Below the pieces are notes generated by a model. That model searched no databases and was not told where the DNA came from. It was given only the letters and a program-made list of their open reading frames with translations. A program made the position numbers and the translations under genes. A DNA stretch of 64,000 nucleotides from Lytechinus pictus. Taxonomy: Eukaryota; Echinodermata; Echinoidea; Temnopleuroida; Toxopneustidae. The DNA is taken from positions 74,818,420 through 74,882,419 of the forward strand of contig NC_087247.1 of NCBI RefSeq assembly GCF_037042905.1, given 5' to 3'. Below are positions 22,511 to 33,763 of the stretch, one piece after another. Each line of letters starts with the position of its first letter. Position 1 is the first letter of the stretch.

Positions 22511-23400
22511 CAATGGTTTATCCATATTTAACTTATTGTAATGTTGTATGGGCCACCGCAGCCAACAATAACCTAAATATGTTAAGGTTATTTAAATTAC
22601 AGACAAGAGTAGTAAGAATAATATGTAAAACTTCATTTATTGCCCACATAGTGTCCTTTTTAAAAGATTAAAAGTCCTGAGTGTATTTGACCTTTATAAA
22701 CTATCCCTTGGATCATTTATGTATTCTTGTCACAAAAAGATAATTCCTGAATCACTATAAGCAGATATTTTTGTCTCAATACTACTACCCATTCTCACCA
22801 AACTCGTAGACAATTTGTTTTCACATGCCCTCTGTCCGTACTACTTTTACTCAAAAAACCATAACGTATTCAGGTCCCAAATTATGGAACTCTCTTGCCC
22901 CTACACTTAAAAATAGTTTATCCCTTAATAGTTTTCAACGTCAGTACAAAGAAATTCTGTTAACAACGTTCGCATCCAATAACAACTAAGTAATTGTAAC
23001 ACGACTATAATTTCTGTGTTTGCCCTTCTCCTACACTTATTCTCACTAATTTCACCTGTCGATTTTCTGTGACCCTCCACATACGCTAGTCCTTTACCTT
23101 TTTTTCTATCATTTTCCTAGAAAGGCAAACACTTCATTTTAACTTTATTAATGTTTGTTTTTCCCTTGTATTCTTTTGTCTTTGTATGTTCTATTTTGTA
23201 TCCCTTCTTTTTTCTTTCTTTACTGGGCTGGAACTTCTAAGATCCAACAGATCGTTAATGCCAGTCCACACTCGAAGCTTGTTTTGTACACTATTTACTG
23301 TATTATCATTTTAGTTACTTTGTTTTGTTCTTGTCATTATGTATTTCTTATTTACCTGTATATATGTTATTTTTATCGAGTGACATAAATGAATTGAATT
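22511..23400 (+). pseudogene. LINE reverse transcriptase 3' piece and 3' end
   Basis: Continues the split LINE: VYPYLTYCNVVWA, then LFKLQTRVVRIIC, then after a frameshift FDLYKLSLGSFMY near 22690, and a decayed SQIMELSCP block near 22875. This order is typical of Jockey/CR1-type elements. The TGAATTGAATTGAAT run near 23388-23403 is a likely 3' terminal simple repeat. Frameshifted and dead. Confidence 0.7.
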
Positions 23401-23403
23401 GAA

Positions 23404-23734
23404 TACAAGATGCATACTGGTACACACAAGAAAACAAAAAACTGGCCTTTTTCACTGCCAAGCAGGTTGAACTTTGCGAGCATGTTTAAAAGGATAAAGC
23501 ATGACAGCAACTTAGACTATACAAGAGGTTCAAACTTGCCCCCAGCCACGGGCCTGGGCAAGGGCGAGTGAAAGGTGCAACTATGCTCGATCTTTTCCAG
23601 CACAGTTGCACCTTTCTTGCACCATATTTCTTAGTGTGTATAAAGAAGTCACCAAATTAGATACACTCTTAAAATTCAAAATTCTTGTTGAATGCCTTAA
23701 AAATTTGAAGAAAAATAAATCTCCACTTGGACCA
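23404..23734. other. unassigned DNA
   Basis: AAGGTGCAACT near 23573 and AGTTGCACCTT near 23604 form a small hairpin. No gene is recognised. Confidence 0.35.
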
Positions 23735-23990
23735 TCTTAGTCCACGTCCTGGACGATTTTTATTGATTGGGCAAACCAAACCCTACCGGATCGACAGTAC
23801 CGATACCTCGCGCGCACACATAACCAACACACACGCCCTCCACTGATTCACTTAACCCAGTGATTCGCCTAACCCACTGATTCACTTTCCCCGAAGGGGG
23901 TGTGTGTATGCGTGTTCTGGGGATGTAGTGTGTTATGCGTTTGGTTGTCGTATCGTACCAAATAACAACAGTCCAGGAGGTGGACTAGGA
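23735..23990. mobile_element. probable 250-bp TIR element
   Basis: TAGTCCACGTCCTGGAC (near 23739) and GTCCAGGAGGTGGACTA (near 23970) are inverted repeats with one mismatch. The interior carries three ACTGATTC-CTTAACCC units of about 17 bp and CA/GT-rich stretches. Confidence 0.55.
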
Positions 23991-26376
23991 CCATCTCTGC
24001 AACAATACCTTTAGAGGACACTGGCTTTATCAATAATCATATAGCTACACAGGGCTTAATCTATATCCAAGAAAAATTGAATGTTTCATTATAACTTGTC
24101 TATATCTACATCGTTGTAAATCAACTACTAGTAGATGGAAACTAGATCCTTTAAGCAGGATAACAAACATTTATTAATTTCAATATCATATATTTTCATG
24201 AGTTGTTTTTGTACATGAAGATCAAATGCTTTAGCAGGTAGAGTTAGAAAATATGATTGTTAAAAATTACTTTATTTTAATTCTATAACAAAAATTTGCA
24301 TAATGAAATAATACTTTAAAAAAGATACTAAAGAATAACATGTAAAGAGCAGAAAACAGAATGGCATCTACAATTACAAAATGTAAAATCCCTTGGGAAA
24401 TGTTGCTTTGATAATATACAGTTGAATATTACAATTACACATGTATTGCATAAAACAATTGATATTCATACAAACTTTTTAGAATTATTAAAAAATAATA
24501 AGTTTCATTGGTTACTCTTTCCTCCTATGAAAACTCATTAAGGGCAAATAAAACTGAGCCTCGAGTAATAAGGTTTCATGTCTAATAATCAAAACAAACA
24601 TAACGGTATATCAATTTAAACAGGTGGTCAATATAACAAACATCCTCATATTGGCAATGCTACAAATAGAAAGTAAAATAAATGTTTGAAAACTGAGTGA
24701 TTATATGAAAAATAAGTCTATGAGGGCAAAAGAAATGTTATATATAAACTGTAACATACATGTACATGATCTTTCAATTTCGACAACTAAAATTGAAGTG
24801 AGTTAGAAAAGATATTTCAAAAGCATTTCTAACACACATATGCTGAATATTTTTTTTCTCCAAATATTAGAACAAACATTTTAAAGACTTTTAAAGAAAT
24901 TCTTCAAATTTTTGCATCCAACCACCTACAATTTTCTAGCAAGCTTTGATTACCCCAAACCTATTAAAAGTATTTGAAACTTGAGAATGAAAGTCCAAAA
25001 CTGATTTTCTATCATCAATTTTAGATATTCCAATGAAAGGAAGTCTTTGAAGTATCATGATTTACCTAAATATGTACCGTCTGATGTTCCATTATAAGTT
25101 GAATAAACATAATTTTTCTTAAATTATGATTATAACAGAGGGGTTGCCCCCCATGTGTTCTAAAGATATTTACACAAGTGTCTGCACAACTCAACATTCC
25201 AACCAAAATTCAAATAATTGTCTATTAAAGTCAAATCAATTTTCAAACAAACACACAAAATGGAAAACATGAATTGTTCATATTTAGGAAGTGTAAGTCA
25301 GATTCCTGTGGTTCCAAGATATTTGACTTGTGCAGATCCTACTATACATGTATATCATAAATAACAGCATACTGCATAACTGCACAAAACAGCACAAATT
25401 TATGAGAATTAATTGCATTGCTGTATTTGTCTAAAACTTTCCAAAGGCAGTGTTTATACAATTGGTACATAAAAAAAACTTGTCATCATGATTTTTATCA
25501 ATGCAACCACCATTGCCAATATCATTAACAACATCATTTTCATAAGTCATCATTCATCATTCATCATCATCACCATCATCATCATCATAATTAAAATCAG
25601 AATGGATGTCATTTACCATCACCAGTGGAGAAATGAATTATATAACATTGCCAGTTGCCACAGTAGCTACTTAAAATAATTTTTTTGAGGGGCAGATCAT
25701 GGCATACTGGGGAACATTCCTTAATAGTCATGAGCAAGTGAGCAAAAAATTGACCTTATAAAATGAAACTCTAATTTTGTGAGAGATTTTAACATAATAT
25801 CCAGAAAATAATTTTCATAGTACAAAAGACCCCCCCCCTCATATATGCTACATCCTCTTCAATCTTATTCCATTCTTTCCAATTGCACATGGTCTATAAT
25901 GTTTGATACCATAACAAACTTAAAACGATGCATAATTCATCAATTCTAATTATTCACATACAGGTAGCAAAGAATTACATGTTTTCAATAAATGATATGG
26001 TGTAACTTGTTTAGTTGCCACCATTTCTTTTGAAAAATTGCACGAAGGCAATAACAGCAAATTCATGAAGATTTATTTATCAATTTACAGTACTGTACAC
26101 ATTGAAAATACACTTGATATGTATTTTTATACTTCTAACTTGCATGTTCAACATCCCCAAAGGGATCACTTCTGTCTGTTGCCATTACAGCATATGAAAC
26201 CAACAGTGAAACCATGAAAATAGGTTTGTAAATGAGTAAAAATGTATGAAAACATCTGTATATCTATTAGTTTATACTACAACTAAGCCTCAAAATATCT
26301 CATTAACTAATCAATGCATATACTCTACACATCATTTCAGATTAGAAAAGTACATTAGAATGACAAAGTTAAGTTG
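23991..26376. other. AT-rich 3' flank of the PIPOX gene, no gene seen
   Basis: About 2.4 kb with no recognised exon, RNA or transposon apart from a CAT microsatellite (25534-25592). It lies downstream of the PIPOX stop codon and may include distal 3' untranslated sequence. Confidence 0.4.
25534..25592. repeat. CAT/ATC trinucleotide microsatellite
   Basis: Imperfect CATCAT runs with CATTCAT interruptions. Confidence 0.7.
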
Positions 26377-26792
26377 AACCAAAGATACTACAAGGGGAAG
26401 ATGCTCCTGGGAAGGGCGCCCAACAGCGTTGAGTAAGTAAACCTTCGCATATCGGCACGCGACTTTGTATAAAACATATGGAGAAAATGAGAGGGGACTT
26501 TGGAGAGGGCTCAAGGGTGGTGCATTGGTATTTTTCCATGTTTTATTACCAAGAAACTTCTAAAATACATTCATCTCAAATTTAAGGGGGAAAAAATTGA
26601 TTTTTTTTTTTAATGTAAAAATCGTCTATTCCTTCAACTCTTCACCATTTCTCTCATATGTTTTGTACACAACCATCTCACGATCTGCAAAGGTAAAAAA
26701 AGGTTGTTATGTAACGCTGTGGGGCACTCTTCCCGATCATTTCATTACACGGTCTATGTACTGTCCGATCTTCCCTTGTAGTATCTTTGGTT
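26377..26792. mobile_element. 415-bp hairpin MITE
   Basis: AACCAAAGATACTACAAGGG at the left pairs with CCCTTGTAGTATCTTTGGTT at the right. Further complementary blocks inside (ACATATGGAGAAAATG against CATTTCTCTCATATGT) show folding of most of the element. It starts under 200 bp past the PIPOX stop codon, so it may enter the gene's 3' untranslated region. Confidence 0.7.
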
Positions 26793-26897
26793 GAACAAAC
26801 ATATAACTTCAATATTACATGATATTTCAAGTTTTCTTTATCAGAGATATTAACAGCTTCAGTTCTGTACGAGCAGACAAATCAATAACTGTTTGAT

Positions 26898-26925
26898 ATG
26901 ACATGTTTCACATTGAACATGTCAT
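26898..26925 (-). other. stem-loop in the PIPOX 3' untranslated region
   Basis: ATGACATGTT (26898-26907) and AACATGTCAT (26916-26925) are perfect 10-bp arms around an 8-base loop, 54 bp past the stop codon. The function, if any, is unknown. No AATAAA is seen on the minus strand between the stop and the downstream MITE. Confidence 0.5.
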
Positions 26926-26978
26926 AATATAATTCATTACAGAGACAAGATACTTGTGTTCTTGTTTAGAAGATGAAG

Positions 26979-27118
26979 TTATAACTTTGCTTTGTTGGTC
27001 AGACATGAGTTTTTGAATCTCTTGAAGCTTAATGCTGTGATGTTGATATGAGATTCCTTACCCATAGCCATTCTACATAAGATCTTACCAATGGAAGGTG
27101 CCAGCTTAAATCCATGGC
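26979..27118 (-). CDS. PIPOX: PIPOX-family oxidase, last coding exon (PTS1 end)
   Basis: Begins after CAG at 27119 and completes the split Gly codon of the previous exon, then encodes 45 residues and TAA (26979-26981). It starts HGFKLAPSIGKIL, the conserved C-terminal flavin-site segment of the sarcosine/pipecolate oxidase family (the SGHGFKLAP motif spans the junction). It ends Asn-Lys-Ala-Lys-Leu-stop. Ala-Lys-Leu is a textbook type 1 peroxisomal targeting signal, agreeing with the peroxisomal location of animal PIPOX. Codon phase, length and motif all fit, so the C-terminus appears intact. Confidence 0.92.
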
Positions 27119-27880
27119 CTGTTTGATAGAAGACAAGAATAAAAAAAGGTAGACCATTACTTGTCCATGCAAAGAAATCATCAGAATAGAACTATATTAC
27201 ATACACTGACGAAGCATCATATTTTTATCTTTAATAAAATTTGCCCAATTTTCAGCCATTGAACTATCTATATTCTTGATATAATACCAATTCTTGAGAA
27301 TAAGGAACTATCAAACTGTAATCAACCACCACCTATACCGTTATTGAATCTAACTTATAGTGCCCCAGCTCATGTTTAAGTAGAGAGAGCTCTTTCCTCT
27401 GCATACTGTGTATCGTGTGTAGTATAATCCAAATTTTTGTTATCAAGAACAATCACATTGCAAATGGGCATGATTGTTTGGCAATCAAGCGACAAATGAT
27501 GAACATTGCTGGTAATCATTAAATTAATAGGTTTGAATATTGAGGATTTGGAGATCAATTTGAAATGCTAGTTTATTATCAATGGAATGCAATGATTAAA
27601 AGTGAATACTCTGCACCACTTCTTGAAGGGTATATTTTTTTAATGGTAAATTCTTGTAATGGCTGTTTCATGTCCCATGTTATATTTCTTAGATATAACT
27701 TAGATATGACGATAAAATACTATTATCATTTACCCTAAATGACATATGACCTTGATAATGTGACTTAAGACTTTGCAAGATGATCAGTGATACTTGATTA
27801 CCCCTATGACCACAATTCATGAACTATATCCATAAAATCTCTTACAAATTCCAGTAGCTAAGAAATCATGCGGGAATTGG

Positions 27881-28147
27881 GCCTTTGCTCATGCAGGGCC
27901 TAACCTGTGGAATTCTCTTTCACAGAGTTTGAAAACCCAGACTTCAGCGACCACCTTCAAGGGCAAACTGAAAACATACCTGTTTAAGAGTGCTTTTTGA
28001 TAGACATTGACTTATTGTTCAGACATGTATTAAATATAAATAGCTTTTGTTGTTGTTCTGCTCTGAAGCGCCTTGAGCACCTAATCAAGATGGAAAGTGT
28101 GCTATACAAAATCTCATGTATTACTATTAATCTTATGTATTAATTCA
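27881..28147 (+). pseudogene. 5'-truncated LINE 3' end (L2/CR1-like)
   Basis: Codons 27881-28000 read AFAHAGPNLWNSLSQSLKTQ, then a TFKGKLKTYLFKSAF block and TGA. This is the typical C-terminus of L2/CR1-like LINE polyproteins. The 3' tail with GCGCCTTGAGCAC and GTGCTATACAAA is also typical. It lies in antisense in a PIPOX intron (27119-29076). Only the last 40 codons are left. Confidence 0.8.
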
Positions 28148-28768
28148 ACCATTACCCCCAATATGGCCACTTTATTGACCTAAAATGACCTTTGACCTAC
28201 TAGTCATGCGACCTGAAACTCATACAAGATGTTCACTGATACTTGATTACTCTGATGTCTTAGTTTTATGAACTAGAACTATATACTTTTAAACTTTTGA
28301 CATTTCCAAAAAATAAACCACGGTTAAGGTTCTGTTCTGATTTCCCCAACATAGATCATTGACACTAAATGACCTTTGACCTTGGTTGTTACCTGAAACG
28401 CACACATGATGTTCAGTGATACTTGATTACTCTTATTTCCAAGTTTCATGAAATAGATACATAAACTTTCAAAGTAATGATGGCAATTCAACAAATAACC
28501 CCAACATGGCCAAAGTTCAATGACCCAAAATGAGCTTTGACCTTGGTCATGTGACGTGAAACTCACGCAGGTTGTTTAGTAATACTTGATTACCCTTCTG
28601 TACAAGTTTCATGAACTAGGTCCACATATCTTCTAAGTTATGATGACATTTAAAAAACTATTTCCATGTGAATTCCCCTAATATCAGGTTAAGATTTCAA
28701 TGTTGACGACGCTGCCATAAAAAAAGCGGTGCCTGTAGTCTCGCCATGCTATGCAGGCAAGACAAAAA
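28148..28768. mobile_element. 5'-truncated satellite-cored element (family P)
   Basis: Diverged tandem units of about 150-190 bp with TGACCTTTGACCT, GATACTTGATTAC, TCATGAACTAG and AAAGTTATGATG. It ends with GCGGTGCCTGTAGTCTCGCC and CAGGCAAGACAAAAA, the right terminus shared with copies at 41871-42886 and 49164-52188. The left end is missing. The layout (arm, tandem core, arm) resembles pearl/HINE-type non-autonomous elements of molluscs and urchins; that assignment is an inference. Perfect DR1 sites are at 28186 and 28370. Confidence 0.7.
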
Positions 28769-29076
28769 TACCAATCCATATGTTTGAGATTAAAAGGTCT
28801 GTAGGAAGTAAGTTTAAGTGAAAATCTAAGTCAATGTTTGGAAATAATATCAAGCAAAAATTACTTATTCAATTTCTCTCCTAGTCAGAAAATATGTATT
28901 TCTAACCTGCTTACCACTCATTATTATCATTATAATTTCTGTTTTGTTGTAGGATTTTAAAAAATAAAGCTTCTGTATTTTATCTTGACTTTGCTTTTCT
29001 CTCATACATTGAATCTTGTTTGACAAATAGTTAAAAAAAAACTTCTGGTAAAAAAGATATTATCAAAGATAATTAC

Positions 29077-29152
29077 CTGAGCATCCACAACATACCATAA
29101 TGTTATGATATAGTGGATGTCTGTCCATTATCAGCTCACTATCTGGAGTCTC
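29077..29152 (-). CDS. PIPOX: PIPOX-family oxidase, penultimate coding exon
   Basis: Acceptor TATCAG and donor G|GTAATT bound 76 bases: 25 codons plus one base of a Gly codon. The product reads ETPDSELIMDRHPLYHNIMV and continues CCGCS. It matches the TPD-x4-(I/L)-DRHP-x4-NI block of sarcosine/pipecolate oxidases that follows the covalent-flavin Cys, and it leads directly into SGHGFKLAP. Phase is 0 in, 1 out, matching both neighbours. The intron downstream carries a LINE fragment and a family P element. Confidence 0.92.
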
Positions 29153-29994
29153 CTGATAGAAAAAAAACAGAGACCAATATTATCAGGTTGCTATGCAGAA
29201 TTATATTGCCACAATTATGTTTAATTAAGAATAATTATTATTTCATAATTACAAGACACGCACAATCCTGCTGACACATGGACACCAAATAACCTTTGGG
29301 CTAATTCAACATAATCATTCACCATTACTACCATTATAGCAAACAGATAAAATCAAAAGAATTAAAACAATCTGAATTTTAGAAGATCTATTTCTGTTAA
29401 CAAAACATTTATAGTACAAATCCTTCATCAATATGATCTTCAAATTGTTTTAATGATTATAAAATCAATTCAAATCCAGGTTCAGGAATGGTACAAGGGG
29501 GGGGGGGGGAGCAGCGCAAATTGATTGTTTATACACCATCTCGGTTATTATAAATTCATTTCCTGAAAGTGACCTTACATTAACCTTAACTAACCTGGGG
29601 TGGCTTTTTTCTTAATTTGCACGCAATATTATTTACTGCACCTTTTGCTGACTTTGTTCAGAAATTACGCAACATTATGTAAGTGCATGTCAGAAAGCTC
29701 AAATAGCCCAAACAGCTCAAAAAGGTGATTTCATTAACAGTGTTTTTTCAGCTAAATTTCATAAATGAGTGATTATTTTTACTTTCATTGACAGCAGTCA
29801 TTTAATTTGATTCTACTCATGGCTGAAATAAAGTCACTGACAAATTTTGTTGAAAAGAAGATAAAAAAGAAGATAAAAAAAAAGAAATCAACAAGTAATA
29901 AATTGATTTTGGTACCTGATTCTTTTTCATTTACAATTGTTAGGAATACTATAAAGAATATTTTCACCAACAATTAGCCTTACATGACCTTTAC
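29153..29994. other. PIPOX intron sequence without recognised feature
   Basis: AT-rich, with a G homopolymer near 29499-29509 and a purine-rich stretch near 29855-29885. No gene is recognised. Confidence 0.4.
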
Positions 29995-31912
29995 TAAACT
30001 AGAACTATCACTGAAGGGATTAATACCCCCCTGTACGCCATTACCATGGCAAGTTTCCAACGCATGTAAAAAAAATATGTCTTGCCTAGTATGACCCAAA
30101 GAATGCCTGAGCTAAATATGAGAATTGGTTAAAACAGATAAAGTAGTTCAACCCACTGGATTTTTGTTAAATTTTTTTAAATATAGTTTGTTGTTACCAT
30201 GGCAACCAAATTTCCAACACATGGAAATATGTCATGTAAATCTTTACCTCAAGACCAATGTGTGAGCCAAATTTCAAAAGAATTGGGTGAAAACTGATGA
30301 AGAAGTACAAACAGAGGCGTCGTTCCGGGGGGGGGGGGGGGGGGCGATTGCCCCACCAAAGGAAATATTGGGGGGGGGGGCAAGCGTATTGTTTTTCCCC
30401 CAATAATTCTGGATGTGCAAAAATAAAATAAGTAGTAATGTTACACAAAAATCGGCAAGCGAGATTGAGATACACAACTCGTTCTTTATTAAACTCGTGC
30501 TCAAAATGTCAGCTTTTCAGATTGGAATATAAAAAATTATCAGCTCGCGCTTCACACTCGGATTATTTCTTTGGTAAAAACCCATATTTTTCATGATTAA
30601 AGAGGTGAATAGAATGTCCCGTTTTCAGTTCGAAACCTCAACAGAACCCGCACTTTGATTTGTAATAATCTTTTGTTGGATATATATCTTGTTCTTTATT
30701 AAAAACGTCATTAAACTGTCATTTTTTCCAGATCGAAATATCAAAATTTTCAGCTCGTGCTCGCATCTATTGTTCTTTTAGAGACCCATCTTAATCATTG
30801 GTACCAAAAATGCTTAGAATATCAAGCTTTCAGGTCAGAATATAAAGAAAATTTCAGCTCTCTTTCGGCACTCGCATTATCTGTGTAGTGATATATGTAT
30901 CCTCCTCATGAGTTACTACAAACAGTCCTAAATAGGTACCTTTTTTCTGTTTTCAGGTCGGTATACTAAAAAATTTCAGCTCCGGCTTCGCTCGCATTAA
31001 TTTGTTGGTGAGATGTGTGTCTGTTTCTCATGAGTCATACATATATATATATTAATTTAGGCCTATGTGTGTGTGTGGGTGAGTTTGTTTTGTGTGATTG
31101 AGCGCCTTTTGAACGTTGATTCATGATTTTGCTCCCCCCCCCAATCTGAAAAATGGATCAATGTCCCTGAGTACAAACCGCAAGATTTGTACCTAATTTG
31201 GGGTATACAATATCGTTACCATGGCAACTCAATTTTCGACACACACACAAAATATATATCTGGAACATCTTTACCTCAAAACCAATGAGTGAGCCAAATT
31301 ACATGGGATTTCATTGAAAACTGATAAAGAAGTATGAAGCGTAAGATTTGTACTTAATTTGGGGTGTATAATATGTTGTTACCATGGCAACTTGATTTAC
31401 AAAGAAAGGCATAATAGTGGTGGTAATAACTGGTGCATAAGAGTGGGGAAAAAAGGAAAAGAATGGGGAACAACTGATAATGTGCAAAAGACATATAAGT
31501 ATATATGATAAAGCATTAAACAAAGTAAGAGTAAATATGTATCTATAAGTGATATGTATATAAATATATCCAAAAAAGAAATGTATATGAAAAAATATAA
31601 ATAAACATATGGTGTAACTGATATTGTAATCCGCTAGGTGTGACGGGAAAAAAACACATTATGTATGTCTTTCACATCTTCACCTCAAGACCATTAAATG
31701 TGCCAAATTTCATGAGAATTGGTTAGAAACTGAGGAAGTAGTTACCTTATTTTTGCCATAATATCCTGTTACCATGGCAACATAATTTTCCCCAACACCA
31801 ATATGTGTGCCAAGTTTCATGAGAATTGGTTAAAAACTGACGAAGAAGTTCGATGCCCAAGATTTGCAACGGACCGCCCGCCCGTACACTGATTCCTATA
31901 TACCCTGCCATA
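29995..31912. mobile_element. satellite-cored element with RFX palindromes (family Q), interrupted
   Basis: Diverged units of about 160 bp contain GTTACCATGGCAAC, CTTTACCTCAAGACCAAT, GTGAGCCAAATTTCA and GAATTGG-TGAAAACTGATGA. The right end carries CGGACCGCCCGCCCGTACACTGATTCC-like sequence. Perfect GTTACCATGGCAAC palindromes occur at 30193, 31215, 31378 and 31768. A hAT-like element interrupts it at 30312-31169. It lies in the PIPOX intron 29153-32197. Confidence 0.65.
30312..31169. mobile_element. 858-bp hAT-like non-autonomous element, AGTACAAA target duplication
   Basis: Starts CAGAGGCGT and ends TGTCCCTG, so the inverted termini read CAGAG/CAGGG as in hAT elements. The 8-bp AGTACAAA flanks both sides exactly (30304-30311, 31170-31177), the hAT target size. 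Removing it restores the family Q unit. Inside are long G runs and repeated TTTCAGCTC-GCTCGCAT blocks. No transposase. Confidence 0.8.
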
Positions 31913-32197
31913 CAGTAATTAATTAGAGCAAAAGTATGATTTAATGAACAAATTAGCATAATTCATAAAAAATATACAAATTTAGTTCAATTTACCTACA
32001 GTGTATGCAATCGCATAGATTCTGTCATTCTCTACTCTTTGTGCAAATTTTTGTTGCAATAGCACGATCTTAAGTCGAGATCTGGGGGGGGGGGGAAGGC
32101 AAGGAATTAACGCTTGCAATATAGCCCAGGTAAGTGAGGGTTACCTAATAATTGGAATACATATCACAAGAATAATAAATTGACTATATATCCATAC

Positions 32198-32365
32198 CGT
32201 GTACATGCAGGTTTCGATAACAGTTGGCTCACTCAACAATAGGGGGAAGTGTTTTGCAATAAACCTTTTCAGAAGTTCAATATCACTTTTCCGTCCAACT
32301 GCTTCATTGTGTACAGTATCTCTGTAATCTGGGTCAACTACATCAGCACCACCATGATATGGAAG
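32198..32365 (-). CDS. PIPOX: PIPOX-family oxidase exon with covalent-flavin Cys
   Basis: Exactly 56 codons, phase 0 at both ends, between GTACAG and ACG|GTATGG. It begins Leu-Pro-Tyr-His and ends SEPTVIETCMYT. In monomeric sarcosine oxidase and PIPOX the Cys of the CMYT motif carries the covalent 8-alpha-cysteinyl FAD bond (bacterial Cys315). The Lys closing the previous exon and the His here (Lys-Leu-Pro-Tyr-His) match the Lys265/His269 spacing of the bacterial enzyme, where the Lys activates oxygen. These key residues are intact, supporting an active oxidase. The assignment rests on family knowledge; no alignment was run. Confidence 0.93.
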
Positions 32366-32595
32366 CTGTACAAATGATACAATAGATAACAGTTAAGAGC
32401 CAGAAGAACTTATCTCTGCAAGTAAAAAAAGAGAGATGCCTTTTTAGGTTTCTATAAGTGAAGAGTACACATTAAACACTGCTGTCAAGTCTCCAAAGGG
32501 GGAAAATAACTAATCTCTGAAGTCTCCAGAATAATATCTTGGTTTCGTCTATATTGGAATGTGCATAAATGTGAAAAATCTTAATGAGTTTTCCA

Positions 32596-33196
32596 TTAAA
32601 GGGGAATTCAGCCTTGGCCATAAAATGTTGTGTTGGGAAGGAGAAAAATAAATTAAACAGAATAGTGAAAGTTTGAAAGAAATCGTACAAGCAATAAGAA
32701 AGTTATAGCTGCTTTAAAATTGAGGTCACTAATACTATGTAGATTTCAAATTGGCAACTAGGTAAGTAAATTATGACAAGGGGCAAGGACAACTTTCCCA
32801 TAGGCCATGTATTGTTATCAGGGATTTGTGGTTTTCTCCTAAGTACCCATTCCCCTGGTGCAGTAATCTAAATATAACCCAGGAAGTATATTGTTTTATG
32901 TCCTCATGAAAGAAAAATATAATTTGCAATAAAACTTTTGGGAAAAATGACATTTTAGCCATAAAATGTATTGGAGTACATGGAAGAGTAGTCCTTGCCT
33001 TACATCACTATGACATCCCATATGCGGCCAATTTTAAGTCTCCATGGGTATAGTGATTACCAATATTTACAACTTTAAAAAATTCATAACTTTCTTGTTG
33101 TTTGTCCAATATTGTTCAAACTTTCACCTATAAACTTGTCTGATTTTTCTTTTCCTTATACAAACAAGTTTTTATTTGGGTTGGATTCCCCTTTAA
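32596..33196. mobile_element. 600-bp long-hairpin MITE, TTAA type
   Basis: Starts TTAA|AGGGGAATTC and ends GGATTCCCCT|TTAA. Arms are partly complementary inward (AGAAAGTTATAGCTG-like against AATTCATAACTTTCTTG). Same architecture as 11881-12505 and 43243-43853 but different terminal sequence, so a distinct family. It abuts the LTR retrotransposon. Confidence 0.65.
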
Positions 33197-33221
33197 GACT
33201 GTTAGTGTTAATAATAACCAG

Positions 33222-33361
33222 CGACAATAAAGAGGAATCGGAAGCAACTTTGTAGTTGTGATCAATACTTTATTTAACCGTAATCAAGTCAAGAGTCGGA
33301 CGAACGTGTAGCCGCATAACTGACGCAGATGGCGCTATACCAAGATACAAATCAACTGGCG
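33222..33361 (-). repeat. 3' long terminal repeat of the retrotransposon
   Basis: 140 bp, matching 39057-39196 with three visible mismatches (about 98% identity). Contains AATAAA on the minus strand (33269-33274) for polyadenylation. Exact ends are uncertain by a few bases and no target duplication was found. Confidence 0.85.
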
Positions 33362-33763
33362 TAATCACTTTTTCCTTATGTAAATGAAAAGAATTTTGTA
33401 AAGATCCAAAGCGAAAAGCTTTGTAAAAGTATTGTCATATTATAAAGGTGTAAACTCGCAAACAACTGCAAAGCAAATGCGCAAACATTAACGCGAAGAC
33501 ATACCCACTAATGGGACTTCAAACAAAACCCAAAATAATAACCAAAAAAATTAAATGCGCAGCATAATTTATCACAAGCGCAAAAATGCGCAGCAATTGG
33601 TAAAAGGCGAACTAGCTGGAGTAAGAAGAGGTATTCGTTTGGTAAGGTGTGGATCCTGAAAGCAATAAACTATCAAATTAGAATCAAAACATTTAAATCG
33701 AGCTGGCTTGTTGTTTTTGTCTGTTTGTTCGCCGAAAAAAAACTAGACGCATTAAGGAACCCA

